From NCBI GenBank assembly GCA_964556895.1, contig CAZKYC010000023.1:1-51913 (forward strand): a DNA stretch of 51,913 bases. Reading direction: 5' to 3'. The stretch's first letter is position 1, and every line of letters begins with the position of its first letter. This stretch comes from Hinthialibacter sp964556895. GTDB taxonomy: Bacteria; Hinthialibacterota; Hinthialibacteria; Hinthialibacterales; Hinthialibacteraceae. A program made the position numbers and the translations under genes. Below are positions 8,838 to 17,643 of the stretch, piece after piece. The notes under the pieces are model-generated. The model ran no database searches, was not told where the DNA came from, and was given only the letters and a program-made list of their open reading frames with translations.

Positions 8838-10010
8838 TTAGATTGATAGCTTTTCGAAGGCTTCATCTAATCCGCGGCGCATGATCCAGGCTTGGTCGCT
8901 GGCGTCATGGGCTTTTTCCATCTTGGCGAGCGCTGTCATCAGCGGCGCCTTGACTGTGCTGCACACGGCGTCGCTGCCGGTGATGGCTTTGGCGGCCATG
9001 GTGTACATCGCTGCGCATCCCGCCGCGTTGCCGTGATTATACATCGGGACGCCGTGATTGATTGCCATACGAATCATCTTGCGCGCATCGTCAGCGCTTG
9101 AAACTTCTTTGCTCGGCAAGATGACCGAATCGATGACATGAATCACGCCATTGCTAGCGTTGATGTCAGTCTTGGCGATCTGCGAACCATTCACAAACGC
9201 CTTGCCGTCTTTCAACGCGGGTTTAAGCGCCAGTCCCGCTAGTGAATCAAACTTCTCGGTCTTCAATACAGTTTCTGAATATGCGCGGCCTTCGACCACA
9301 TGCAGTTTGAGAATCTTTTGTAGATGGGCTTTGTTTTCTGGCTTCAGCAGAGACTCAACTGTGCCTTCGGGCAACTTCGCGAATGCGTCATCAGTCGGCG
9401 CGAATACGGTGAATGGGCCTTCGCCAGAGAGAACTTCAGCCAGACCCGCTGCCTTAGCGGCGGCGATCAATGTGTTAAAAGCGCCCGCGCCTGCGGCGGT
9501 TTCGACAATGGTTTTGTCTGACGGCAGGATGACTGAATCGATAACATGGATAATTCCATTACTGGTATTGATATCGGTTTTGACGACTTTGGCGTTATCG
9601 ACCATGACGGTTTCGCCGTCAACGCTGATACTGGCGCGCTGGCCATTGACGGTTTCAGCGCCGCGTAGTTTGACAACATCTTTGGCTTTCACTTTGCCCG
9701 CCACAACATGGTAAGTCAAAATTGCGACGAGTTTTTCTTTGTTCTCGGGCTTGAGCAACTTCTCGACTGTACCTTCAGGTAACTTAGCGAATGCGTCATC
9801 GGTCGGCGCGAATACGGTGAAGGGACCTTCGCCCTTCAATGTTTCGACCAAGCCAGCGGCTTTGACCGCGGCGACCAAGGTGTTGAACGAACCAGCCGAC
9901 ACGGCGGTGTCAACGATGTCAGCCTTGGCGTGTTGTGACGCCACGGCGGCGAACGGCAAAAATACCAGTAAGGCTGCGATAGATAATACGGGTACGAGTT
10001 TGCGAATCAT
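8838..10010 (-). CDS. secreted protein with two fasciclin (FAS1) domains
   Basis: Exported adhesion-type protein. The ATG at 10010 is preceded by AGGAG and begins a signal peptide (MIRKLVPVLSI..., cleavage near residue 25); an in-frame upstream ATG at 10061 would bury the signal, so I reject it. Two FAS1 domains (about 30-160 and 165-290) are strikingly similar to each other, both with GEGPFTVFAPTDDAFAKLP and NGIIHVIDSVILPS or NGVIHVIDSVILPS, indicating a recent internal duplication. The last 95 residues form a separate Cys-containing helical module (HGVPMYNHGNAAGC near its start) that I cannot name. FAS1 domains mediate cell-surface or matrix adhesion in general; the ligand here is unknown. 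Terminators flank both sides, so it is probably monocistronic. Confidence 0.92.
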   Translation of the reverse strand: MIRKLVPVLSIAALLVFLPFAAVASQHAKADIVDTAVSAGSFNTLVAAVKAAGLVETLKGEGPFTVFAPTDDAFAKLPEGTVEKLLKPENKEKLVAILTYHVVAGKVKAKDVVKLRGAETVNGQRASISVDGETVMVDNAKVVKTDINTSNGIIHVIDSVILPSDKTIVETAAGAGAFNTLIAAAKAAGLAEVLSGEGPFTVFAPTDDAFAKLPEGTVESLLKPENKAHLQKILKLHVVEGRAYSETVLKTEKFDSLAGLALKPALKDGKAFVNGSQIAKTDINASNGVIHVIDSVILPSKEVSSADDARKMIRMAINHGVPMYNHGNAAGCAAMYTMAAKAITGSDAVCSTVKAPLMTALAKMEKAHDASDQAWIMRRGLDEAFEKLSI

Positions 10011-10253
10011 TCTAATCTCCTGAATTGATATTTGGTTTTCTTTATTCAATCTTTCCTGCAACTTCTAAAGCAAAGAAACTCCTTTCATTAAGAATCTTGA
10101 ATGAACGTTATAACATCCATTGTACCGATTGGGTTATGTGTTTTGCAAAAAATTCATAGAAAAAATAAGAGAACAAATAGCCTCTTTTGTCTTTTTATAA
10201 AATAAAGGGTGTTAAAACGTTCACTCTGGAGGCGAGTAATGGTGGTGGAGGCG

Positions 10254-10283
10254 AGAAAAAAGGCGGTGGTTAACCACCGCCTT
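10254..10283 (-). terminator. terminator of the galactose operon
   Basis: On the minus strand AAGGCGGTGG-TTAA-CCACCGCCTT is followed by a T run and lies just after the TIM-barrel stop at 10312. The rest of 10011-10311 is the fasciclin leader; a TATAAC on the minus strand near 10108-10113 could be its -10 box but lacks a good -35. Confidence 0.8.
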
Positions 10284-10311
10284 CCAATCAGGTTATCGAG
10301 ATAGGGTTTAC

Positions 10312-11193
10312 TTACACGTCGCAGATTTCGACGGCTTGTCGCAGGGAATCAAACTTGTTCTTGGCGCCAAACTCGTGGGCGACAAAGCCCTGGAATTTTC
10401 CTTCTTCGGTCAGTTTGGCGATGGCGTTCATGATTCCGGTGTAGTTGAGTTCTTGGACGTCGTCCATGTCTTTCCGGCCCGGGTTGCCTGCGGTATGGAA
10501 GTGGGCGATGTATTCGATATTGTCGCGAATGGTGCGTATGATGTCGCCTTCCATAATCTGCATGTGATAGATGTCGTAGAGCAATTTAAAGCGCGGCGAG
10601 TCGACCCGCTTACACAATTCGACGCCCCACGAGGTGTGGTCGCACATATAGCCGGGATGGTCGACCTTACTATTTAATAGTTCCATACACATGGTGACTC
10701 CGTGGTCTTCGGCGATCTTCTTGCCTTCCATGAGAAACTTGTAGCAGTTGTCCATACCTTCTTCGTCGCTGATACCTTTGCGGTCGCCCGCCATGACGAT
10801 GACATTGGGCCAACCGTTATCGGCGGAATCTTTTACATTTTTCTTCAATGTTTCCAGATATTTTTTGTGCATCTCCGGGTTGTTGAGTCCATTCTTGATT
10901 GAGCCGGCGCCGGGCGACATCGAAGAAATCATGCCATGTTTTTTTAACGTGGCCCAGTCGCCCTGGCCGACCAGGTCAACGCCAATGATGCCCATCTGTT
11001 TGATGGTGGGAAGAAACACGTCCCAGTCGTATTTCCGCCAAAAGCCGCGAGTGACGCATTGTTTGATACGGCCCTTCAATTTAGCGGGTTTTGCCTCGCT
11101 GGATTCACCCGGTTTGGTGATGAATGCAAACGCGGATCCTGCGAGTAGGCTTTTCAGTATGCCTCTTCGTTTTACGCTTGGTTTTTGGTCCAT
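10312..11193 (-). CDS. Tat-exported hydroxypyruvate-isomerase-like TIM barrel
   Basis: Xylose-isomerase-like TIM-barrel (AP endonuclease 2 superfamily), closest in style to hydroxypyruvate isomerases. A twin-arginine signal (KRRGILKSLLAG) sends the folded enzyme out of the cytoplasm. The expected metal ligands are visible: Glu171 (CMELLN), Asp207 (LYDIYH), His233 (HFHTAG) and Glu274 (HEFGAK), so it should be active on a small sugar or keto acid. It is the last gene of the galM-galE-galT operon, 22 bases after galT, with AAGGAG before the ATG. Linkage to galactose genes suggests a role in the same sugar uptake programme, but its substrate cannot be read from the sequence. Confidence 0.85.
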   Translation of the reverse strand: MDQKPSVKRRGILKSLLAGSAFAFITKPGESSEAKPAKLKGRIKQCVTRGFWRKYDWDVFLPTIKQMGIIGVDLVGQGDWATLKKHGMISSMSPGAGSIKNGLNNPEMHKKYLETLKKNVKDSADNGWPNVIVMAGDRKGISDEEGMDNCYKFLMEGKKIAEDHGVTMCMELLNSKVDHPGYMCDHTSWGVELCKRVDSPRFKLLYDIYHMQIMEGDIIRTIRDNIEYIAHFHTAGNPGRKDMDDVQELNYTGIMNAIAKLTEEGKFQGFVAHEFGAKNKFDSLRQAVEICDV

Positions 11194-11215
11194 GGTCGTC
11201 TCCTTGTATAGGAAA

Positions 11216-12268
11216 TTATGCCTGCTTATAGTGTTGATTTGATAATTCCGCCAGTCGTTGCGCCGCCTGTTCGGCGGTGATGTCGCGTTGTGGTTCGCTG
11301 GATAGTTCGTACCCTACTTGAAATTTTTTCACCGTCGCAGACCGCAACAGAGGCGGGAAGAAGTGTTGATGCATCACCACGCCGCGATGGGCCTCGCCGT
11401 CGGTCGGCGCCTGATGAATGCCCATCGAATAGGGGAACGAAACCTCAAACAAATTGTCGTAGCGAATTAGTAGCGCCTGCATGACCGCCGCCCAGTCGGC
11501 GATTTCTTCGTCGTGAAGTTCAAGCATGTTTCTCACCGCGCGTTTGGGCAGAATTATGGTCTCAAACGGCCACACCGCCCAATGGGGAACCAGCCCGGCG
11601 AATGAATCATTCTGACAGATGATTCGCTTGGCTTGATCGAGTTCCCATTCAAGATAATCAGTCAACATGGGGGTTCCATGTTTTTTGAAGTATGACTTTT
11701 GTGATTGGGCTTCCTTGGCCTGCAAGGTGGGGACGTTATGGTTGGCCCAGATTTGGCCGTGGGGATGAGGGTTGCTGCATCCCATGATGGCGCCTTTGTT
11801 TTCAAAGATGGTGACAGACGAGATGTCAGGGCGCGCGCCAATTTCGGCGAACTGTTTTCGCCATAAATCAATGACGGTGATGATTGAGTCGACATCCATC
11901 TCGGCCAGGGTCAAATCGTGGCGCGGCGAAAAACAGATGACGCGACAGAGGCCGGTTTCGGGTTGTTCTCTTACCAGGCCGTTGCAATGTTTTTGTTCGG
12001 GTTGAAGAGGCGTGTCAGGAAGCAACGCCGAAAAGTCATTGTCAAAGACAAAGGTTGAATCGTAGTTTGGGTTTTGTTTTCCATCGGCGCGTTTATTGCC
12101 TGGGCAGAGATAACACTTGGGGTCGTATTGAGGCCGGGTGTCAGGCGCGGTCTCTTCTACCTGGCCCACCCAAGGGCGCTTGGCGCGGTGGGGGGAGGCC
12201 AACACCCATTCTTGAAGCAGCGGGTTCCAGCGGCGGTGTGGGTGGTCATTGGGGTTAAATTCGGTCAC
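11216..12268 (-). CDS. galT: galactose-1-phosphate uridylyltransferase
   Basis: Leloir enzyme that exchanges UMP between UDP-glucose and galactose-1-phosphate. The CYLCPGN zinc motif, SPHRAKRPW and the catalytic HPH (His168-Pro-His170, nucleophile His170) are all present. I place the start at GTG 12268: AAGGAA precedes it, it falls 13 bases after the galE stop, and the resulting MTEFNPNDHPHRRWNPL aligns with the N-terminus I recall for E. coli GalT. The ATGs at 12298 and 12292 lie inside galE and lack a ribosome site. At 350 residues it is close to the E. coli length (348). Cytoplasmic; operon with galE upstream. Confidence 0.95.
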   Translation of the reverse strand: MTEFNPNDHPHRRWNPLLQEWVLASPHRAKRPWVGQVEETAPDTRPQYDPKCYLCPGNKRADGKQNPNYDSTFVFDNDFSALLPDTPLQPEQKHCNGLVREQPETGLCRVICFSPRHDLTLAEMDVDSIITVIDLWRKQFAEIGARPDISSVTIFENKGAIMGCSNPHPHGQIWANHNVPTLQAKEAQSQKSYFKKHGTPMLTDYLEWELDQAKRIICQNDSFAGLVPHWAVWPFETIILPKRAVRNMLELHDEEIADWAAVMQALLIRYDNLFEVSFPYSMGIHQAPTDGEAHRGVVMHQHFFPPLLRSATVKKFQVGYELSSEPQRDITAEQAAQRLAELSNQHYKQA

Positions 12269-12281
12269 GGGTAGTTCCTTG

Positions 12282-13271
12282 CTAGGAGTCATATCCATTG
12301 GGATGGGCCTGATGCCAGTTCCATGCGCTGGCGACGATATCGTTTAAGTGGCTGATTTGCGGCCTCCAACCGAGAACATCCTGGGCGCGTTGCGCTGAGG
12401 CGGTCAGCCGGGCGGGGTCGCCCGCGCGGCGGCTGGCTTCTTCGGCTGGAATAGGACGGCCTGATACCGTGCGGCAGGCTTCGATCACTTCGCGAACGGA
12501 GAACCCCTGCCCGTTGCCGAGGTTGCAGGTGATGCTTTCGTTTCTGATGGATTCGATCGCCAGTCGGTGGGCTTCGGCGAGGTCGCTGACATGAATATAG
12601 TCGCGAACGCAGGTCCCATCCGGCGTGTCGTAGTCGGTTCCGAAAATAAAAATTTTCTCTCGTTGGCCGAGTGCGACTTGAAGCGTCAATGGAATGATAT
12701 GGGTTTCAGGGTCATGGTCTTCGCCCAGCGTTTTTGTTGCGCCCGCTGCGTTAAAATACCGCAAGACGGCGTGATTGATTCCATAGGCTTCTTGATAACT
12801 CTTTAGAATATACTCGAACGCGAGTTTAGAGCGCCCATACGGATTGATCGGCTGGGTGCGGCTGTCTTCTTGAATCGGCCCGTCTTCGGGGTTGCCATAC
12901 ACCGCTGCGGTCGATGAGAACACGATGCGCTTCACATCATGATCTCTCATCGCGTCTAATAAGACGCGCCCGCCTTCGACGTTGTTGTGAAAGTACTTAT
13001 CCGGCTGAGACATTGATTCATTGACCAGGCTGTAGGCGCCGAAGTGCATGACCGCATCAATTTTGTTTTGATCAAAGACCGACCGCACCGTTTCTTTGTC
13101 GCGCAAGTCGGCTTCAATAAATTTGGCTGACGCATGCACCGTTTGGCGGTGGCCTTTTTCGAGGTTGTCAAAGACGAGTACGTTATAGCCGTGTTCGATT
13201 AACATGGATGCGGCGACGCTGCCGATATAGCCTGCGCCGCCAATGACTATGATTGAGTCCGAAGTGGTCAT
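12282..13271 (-). CDS. galE: UDP-glucose 4-epimerase
   Basis: NAD-dependent short-chain epimerase converting UDP-galactose to UDP-glucose. The N-terminal GGAGYIGS loop binds NAD; the catalytic Tyr145 and Lys149 (YGRSK) and Ser/Thr region FSSTAAVYG are intact; FNAAGA and RDYIHVSDLA are family hallmarks. Length 329 is typical. GAGGA precedes the ATG. It lies 26 bases after galM and 13 before galT, completing the sugar-nucleotide recycling step of the Leloir pathway; no galactokinase is in the window. Confidence 0.96.
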   Translation of the reverse strand: MTTSDSIIVIGGAGYIGSVAASMLIEHGYNVLVFDNLEKGHRQTVHASAKFIEADLRDKETVRSVFDQNKIDAVMHFGAYSLVNESMSQPDKYFHNNVEGGRVLLDAMRDHDVKRIVFSSTAAVYGNPEDGPIQEDSRTQPINPYGRSKLAFEYILKSYQEAYGINHAVLRYFNAAGATKTLGEDHDPETHIIPLTLQVALGQREKIFIFGTDYDTPDGTCVRDYIHVSDLAEAHRLAIESIRNESITCNLGNGQGFSVREVIEACRTVSGRPIPAEEASRRAGDPARLTASAQRAQDVLGWRPQISHLNDIVASAWNWHQAHPNGYDS

Positions 13272-13297
13272 TCAAATAGTCCTCGGGGGTGTATTCA

Positions 13298-14425
13298 TTA
13301 CCGAACTGAAAACTGATAGACCGTAGTAGATGTATAGGTTTCACCCGGTTTGAGAATGGTTGAAGGAAAATGGGCCTGATTCGGCGAGTCAGGGAAATGT
13401 TGAGTTTCTAAACAAAACCCATAGCGGTGTTTGTATACTTTACCGCTCTTGCCTGCGAATGTTCCATCCAAAAAGTTGCCGGAATAAAACTGAACGCCTG
13501 GCTCGGTAGTGTAGATCTTCATCTCGCGGCCTGATGTCGTTTCATAGACCGAACCCACAAGCGACAAGACGCCGTATGGATGATCAAACACAAAGTTGTG
13601 GTCATAGCCGCCGCCGAATTGAATTTGCTCATCATCGGCGTTGATGCGCTCGCCGATCTTATGAGGAGATGTAAAGTCAAATGGCGTCCCGTTGACGCTC
13701 ACGATTTCTCCCGTTGGGATTAACGTCTCATCCACGGGCGTCGTCCAGGGAGCGTTTAGCGTCAGGACATGATTGAGAATCTCGCCGTTTCCTTCGCCTG
13801 CGAGATTAAAGTACGAATGGTTGGTGAGGTTCTTCGGCGTCGCCTGGTTGGCTTCGACTTCATAGTCAATGCGAATGGCGTTGTCATTGGTCAGCGTGTA
13901 GGTTACTTCACAATCAAGCCTGCCCGGGTAGCCTTCTTCCCCATCTGCGCTTCGATAAGAAAACTCAATGGATGGCTCGTCAGATTTACTTTCGATGTCG
14001 GCTTTCCATACTTGCTTATCAAAGCCTTTTAATCCACCGTGGAGGTGGTTGGGGCCATTGTTGACCGCGAGGGAGTGGGTCTTACCGTTGAGTTGGAATT
14101 TTCCGTTGGCGATGCGGTTTCCGACGCGGCCCACGACGCAGCCAAAGTAAGGGCTTTTTTCTTCATACTCTTTAATGGAGTTAAACCCAAGAACCACGTC
14201 GCCGAGAGCGCCATTTTTGTCAGGGACTTCAAGCGAAACGATAGTGGCGCCGTAGTTCATGATTGTCACCACTACACCATTGGCGTTGGTCAGCGTATAG
14301 AGCTCAACGTTTTTGCCGTCGCTTGTCTTGCCAAACTGTTCTTTTGTGATTCCAGCGTTCGCCATTGATGGTAACGCAGTCACGATGATTGCCCCCAATA
14401 TAAATATTGACACTCTCTTGGCCAT
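13298..14425 (-). CDS. galM: exported aldose 1-epimerase (galactose mutarotase)
   Basis: Mutarotase interconverting alpha and beta anomers of galactose or glucose. AGGAG lies before the ATG at 14425, giving a clear signal peptide (AKRVSIFILGAIIVTALP...MANA), so the enzyme acts in the periplasm; the upstream in-frame ATG at 14446 is not used. NRIANGKF, NNGPNHLHGG (catalytic His), NLTNHSYFNLAG (second His) and the late Glu-containing GFCLETQHFPDSPN are all present. First gene of galM-galE-galT-isomerase. An exported GalM beside cytoplasmic GalE/GalT suggests that galactose is released outside the cell from oligosaccharides and mutarotated before uptake. Confidence 0.94.
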   Translation of the reverse strand: MAKRVSIFILGAIIVTALPSMANAGITKEQFGKTSDGKNVELYTLTNANGVVVTIMNYGATIVSLEVPDKNGALGDVVLGFNSIKEYEEKSPYFGCVVGRVGNRIANGKFQLNGKTHSLAVNNGPNHLHGGLKGFDKQVWKADIESKSDEPSIEFSYRSADGEEGYPGRLDCEVTYTLTNDNAIRIDYEVEANQATPKNLTNHSYFNLAGEGNGEILNHVLTLNAPWTTPVDETLIPTGEIVSVNGTPFDFTSPHKIGERINADDEQIQFGGGYDHNFVFDHPYGVLSLVGSVYETTSGREMKIYTTEPGVQFYSGNFLDGTFAGKSGKVYKHRYGFCLETQHFPDSPNQAHFPSTILKPGETYTSTTVYQFSVR

Positions 14426-14829
14426 ATTGATCTCCTGTAATCCCACTATTAACTTCGCATAGAATAAAACATCTCAACTCAAAAAGTTAGTTATACCCTA
14501 TGGCCCATATCGTCGGGAAGATGTTGAAAGTTATTTGTGGACATTAACTAAACTTGAATGCCCAAAAAAATGGACGAGAAATAAATTCCCGCCCCAAGTC
14601 GCCATCATCTGAATTGGTTGGAGATTTTCGTTTTCAGTCGTGTTTCAGTTTGATTTTCAAATGGGGAAGGGGTTAAAAACATAACGTTCGCGTATAGCCG
14701 ACAACTCCCCATATCATCAAAACAACTCACTCAAAACACATACATATACTATGTGTTAAGAGTGAGTTGAATCACCATTTTGCGAAAAAGAATCGCCAAT
14801 TTTCGAAAAGAGAATATGGTAGTAACTTA
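14426..14829. other. gal operon upstream region
   Basis: About 400 gene-free bases ahead of galM (minus strand). It holds the large inverted repeat at 14724-14768 and, nearer the gene, a minus-strand TATAAC around 14490 without a clear -35. No ORF, RNA gene or riboswitch fold that I recognise. Confidence 0.4.
14724..14768. repeat. 45-base inverted repeat upstream of the gal operon
   Basis: AACTCACTC...AACACATA pairs with TATGTGTT...GAGTGAGTT: 19-base arms with two central mismatches and a 7-base loop. It has only a weak T tail (GTTGTTTTG on the minus strand), so it may be the terminator of the 14830-15963 gene or an operator for galM. It is about 300 bases upstream of galM. Confidence 0.6.
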
Positions 14830-15963
14830 TTATTTTATAGGTGTTAAGTAATCCTGAATCGACCAATTTTCGACATGGGAATTCTCAAGCACGATTTCGA
14901 GCGTGTTGTTGCCAAACAATGAAAATGACTCGCTCGCGAAATCATAGATAACCATGTAGGTATCATTGGTTTCTGAGTCATCTACCCAAATAACCAGACG
15001 GTCATCCGCCGCTGTCGCGCCTGGCATGACAGTAACGCCGCGCGCGTTTAACAGGCCCGTAGGGACATCGGCGTCGCCGTTGTTTTCATCAATGGCGTCA
15101 AACAGGTTCCCTTCTTTGAAGAGAATAGCCGAGGTCGGGGATGAGAAATCAAAGCCGCTGCCTGAGTTTGTCCATGTGACTTCGATGATCTGGTTTTCGC
15201 TGAACGCGCCAAAGTTTGACAAGTAAACAATGATCGTGTTTTCGTCAGGTTGACGGATGGCGAGTCCATTATGGAAATCGACCGAAAGTTCATCCGTATT
15301 CAATCCTGCGCCAGCGGAACCGATGTCGTTCCATGATACGCGTGTGGTTTGTGACTCAGATGTGAGGCCTTCGACAATGATGAGTTCGTCTTCGCCAAAG
15401 CCGCCTTCGGGCGATTCGTCATAAAGAAAGTACAGCGTGTTATCTAACGCGATCAAACCCTGAATACCCACATTGCCTGCAATCGAACTGGGGGTGATAT
15501 CAATTGTGTTCGGGGAACCAAGAATGTCTGATATTAAGTGAACTGTATCGTTGGCGCGGTCGGCGACAAGAGCGTCAAATAATCCGTTTTGTTGGATGAT
15601 CGCCAGGTCTCTCACATCGGTTAAATTGGCTAGCGCTTCGCCGTATGACGCGGTTTCTAAATTCAATACAACCACATCGCCCGCGCCTGTTGGAGCACTG
15701 CCAGAGATGCCCAACAACCAATTGGCGCCGTCGATATATCCGATGGCTCCGGTACCTTCAAGCGCGACCTCGGTGAAGGTTGCTCCAAAATTTGACTCAA
15801 CATCTAAAAAGATGAAGTCGCCCGCAGTGGCGTTGTTGGTGAATACAATCGCGTTGGGCGACGCCGCCAACGAGCCAAATTCGGGGCCAATTGAAACCTG
15901 GGCCATTGCTGACGATGGAACGATTGCGACGATGAACAGCGATAAATACCATTTCAATTTCAT
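14830..15963 (-). CDS. secreted protein of unknown function, beta-propeller-like
   Basis: 377-residue exported protein with a clean signal peptide (MKLKWYLSLFIVAIVPSSAMA). The mature part is rich in Gly, Asn, Asp and short beta-strand patterns with recurring blocks such as ALDNTLYFLYDE and LVIWVDDSETNDTYMVIYD, suggesting a repeated-strand propeller or sandwich; I recognise no named domain and no C-terminal sorting motif. AGGAG precedes the ATG and a good promoter lies upstream. It stands between the gal operon and the XylR-type regulator, so it could be part of the sugar-response set, but this is positional inference. Confidence 0.75.
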   Translation of the reverse strand: MKLKWYLSLFIVAIVPSSAMAQVSIGPEFGSLAASPNAIVFTNNATAGDFIFLDVESNFGATFTEVALEGTGAIGYIDGANWLLGISGSAPTGAGDVVVLNLETASYGEALANLTDVRDLAIIQQNGLFDALVADRANDTVHLISDILGSPNTIDITPSSIAGNVGIQGLIALDNTLYFLYDESPEGGFGEDELIIVEGLTSESQTTRVSWNDIGSAGAGLNTDELSVDFHNGLAIRQPDENTIIVYLSNFGAFSENQIIEVTWTNSGSGFDFSSPTSAILFKEGNLFDAIDENNGDADVPTGLLNARGVTVMPGATAADDRLVIWVDDSETNDTYMVIYDFASESFSLFGNNTLEIVLENSHVENWSIQDYLTPIK

Positions 15964-15994
15964 GTGTTACTCCTGTTATGAGAATTTGCTCTAA

Positions 15995-16023
15995 ATTTTA
16001 TCATGAGTGTAGTAGATATTCAA
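15995..16023 (-). promoter_or_regulatory. promoter of the secreted propeller-like gene
   Basis: Minus strand TTGAAT (16023-16018) and TAAAAT (16000-15995) with a 17-base spacer, about 30 bases upstream of the ATG at 15963. Confidence 0.55.
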
Positions 16024-16082
16024 GCGACTATTGTCATTTTGAAGGGAGGGGGCTGGTGGAATTGCTTTCTCGTATAGATGGT

Positions 16083-17222
16083 TCACTTCACTCCATACGT
16101 TTTTCTGAACTGCAGCAGGCTCATGTTTTTTTCGCGTTGAAAATAGCGTGAGATATGTTCATTGCCGTTGAACCCCATCGATAGAGCGATTTGTGATACG
16201 GAAAGATTGGTTTCAATCAAGAGTTGTGCGATTTTGTCGGTTTTGACTCTGCGAATTTCTTGAAGTATGGTTGTGTCCAGTTGGTCGCGAAAGCGTTTTT
16301 CTAACACCCGCCGTGACAACGGGGCAGCGTCGACAACATCATCGACGCAGATGTTTTTATTTGAGTGGGTTCGTATAAAGCGCACCGCTTTGGCGACGTC
16401 TTGGTCTTCTATCGCCGTCATATCGGTCGAAAAGCGTGGGGCGACATGTGACGCGTAAATGGTGATTTCTTGGTCATTGAGGTTTTCGCCGTTCATCATT
16501 TGATCAAGAAGCGCCGCGCCTTCATAGCCTGCCCGTTCGAAATTCACCGAGACGCTTGAGAGCGGCGGGTCAGACAGTTCACAAATCAATTCGTCATCGT
16601 CAACGCCAATGATGGCGATCTCTTCGGGCACTTTACGTTCTGCGAGTTTGGCCGCCTGCAAAACTTGTTGGCTGCGGTCGTCGTTACAGCACATGATCCC
16701 AATCGGGGTTGGCAGCGATTTGACCCATTCGACCATATAGTAGAGTTCATTCTCCCAGGCCAACCTTAGCGGATCAGACGGTGGAGAATAGGTTTTTGTT
16801 GCGAACCCCGCCGCAGCAATTTGCTTAGTAAAGCTTTCACGGCGCTCAACTGACCAGGGCTTATCATCAAAGCCGCAATAGGCGAACTGTTTTAACGCAC
16901 TTTTGAGTAAGTGATCAGCCGCCATGCGGCCTATCGCTCTTGAATCAGTAATAATGTTGGGAACGCCTTCGACTCGCGGGCAGTGGTGACAGAAAACGAT
17001 CACCGGGATGCTGAGTTGTTTTACTTCGTCAACCAACTCAGAGTCGCGCATGATAATACCGTCTGTGTTGAGGTTTTTTAGCCTGGGCAAGACTTCGCCT
17101 AAACCGCCTGGCTCCCAATAGAATGTCCACGGGCCATGCAAGCGCGAATATTTCACAATGCCGCGCAGGAGCGCCCGGCCAGAAATACGAGAACTTTCAA
17201 TCGGCAGTACAACCGTTTTCAT
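16083..17222 (-). CDS. XylR-type AraC-family transcriptional regulator
   Basis: Sugar-responsive activator with the XylR architecture: an N-terminal LacI/periplasmic-binding-like sensor (about 1-275; IESSRISGRALLRGI at the start, AIIGVDDDELICELSDPPLSSV near 220) followed by an AraC-type double helix-turn-helix (about 280-379; RRVLEKRF, VSQIALSMGFNGNEHISRYFQRE). In this family the sensor binds a pentose or other monosaccharide and the HTH binds direct repeats upstream of sugar genes. I use the ATG at 17222, which follows GGGGAT; an in-frame ATG at 17237 lacks a ribosome site. Nearby candidate targets are the gal operon and the exported oxidoreductase, but no operator repeats were proved. Confidence 0.9.
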   Translation of the reverse strand: MKTVVLPIESSRISGRALLRGIVKYSRLHGPWTFYWEPGGLGEVLPRLKNLNTDGIIMRDSELVDEVKQLSIPVIVFCHHCPRVEGVPNIITDSRAIGRMAADHLLKSALKQFAYCGFDDKPWSVERRESFTKQIAAAGFATKTYSPPSDPLRLAWENELYYMVEWVKSLPTPIGIMCCNDDRSQQVLQAAKLAERKVPEEIAIIGVDDDELICELSDPPLSSVSVNFERAGYEGAALLDQMMNGENLNDQEITIYASHVAPRFSTDMTAIEDQDVAKAVRFIRTHSNKNICVDDVVDAAPLSRRVLEKRFRDQLDTTILQEIRRVKTDKIAQLLIETNLSVSQIALSMGFNGNEHISRYFQREKNMSLLQFRKTYGVK

Positions 17223-17269
17223 TGCAGCTATCCCCATTCGCGTTTAGGCGGGATTGAAGGAGGTATCCG

Positions 17270-17297
17270 ATTATACTGATGGTTTTTTTTGATTCAA
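17270..17297 (-). promoter_or_regulatory. promoter of the XylR-type regulator
   Basis: Minus strand TTGAAT (17297-17292), 16-base spacer containing eight A residues, then a consensus TATAAT (17275-17270). Confidence 0.6.
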
Positions 17298-17485
17298 CGT
17301 AGCAATATCCATAAGCGTTTCTCGTGGCGGCGATTTTCTCCCCGCCCACTTACCTCCCTATGGTGCAGGCCTGCGGCCTGCACCGCAAGATCAAATTGAA
17401 AATCGCCTTAGTAGCAAGTAAGGTGGCGATGAGAGTAGCGAATCCCACCAATGAAAGCCATTCAATAACTGGAGGTGGTTTAATC

Positions 17486-17563
17486 TGGCGTGGATACATT
17501 TCTCGTCGCTTCAGTGCGGCTCCGCTTTGTTGCACAGGCGCTCACAGAGATGCACCCGCGCCA
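17486..17563 (+). repeat. three-way-junction structured repeat, copy a
   Basis: An 18-base outer stem (starting TGGCGTGGATAC, closing at CCGCGCCA, four mismatches or wobbles) encloses a small hairpin CGCTTCAGTG and a second hairpin TTTGT-TGC-ACAGG. The core matches copies at 21309-21384, 36268-36356 and 39189-39264, while the outer stem differs in sequence. It lies in the gap 17298-17643, which has no gene I accept. Confidence 0.65.
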
Positions 17564-17586
17564 AGAATGGTATCGACATTAGAAAA

Positions 17587-17622
17587 CGCGAAAAAAGGCC
17601 AGTGGTCGTTCCACTGGCCTTT
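17587..17622 (-). terminator. terminator of the exported oxidoreductase gene
   Basis: Perfect AAAGGCCAGTGG / CCACTGGCCTTT stem, 5-base loop, followed on the minus strand by TTTTTT. It lies 22 bases after the stop at 17644. Confidence 0.85.
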
Positions 17623-17643
17623 CGGTGAGTTATGTATTCTAGG

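Noticed and set aside
9151..9714. 187-codon plus-strand frame
   Set aside because: Antisense to the fasciclin gene; Ser/Ala-rich shadow with no family match.
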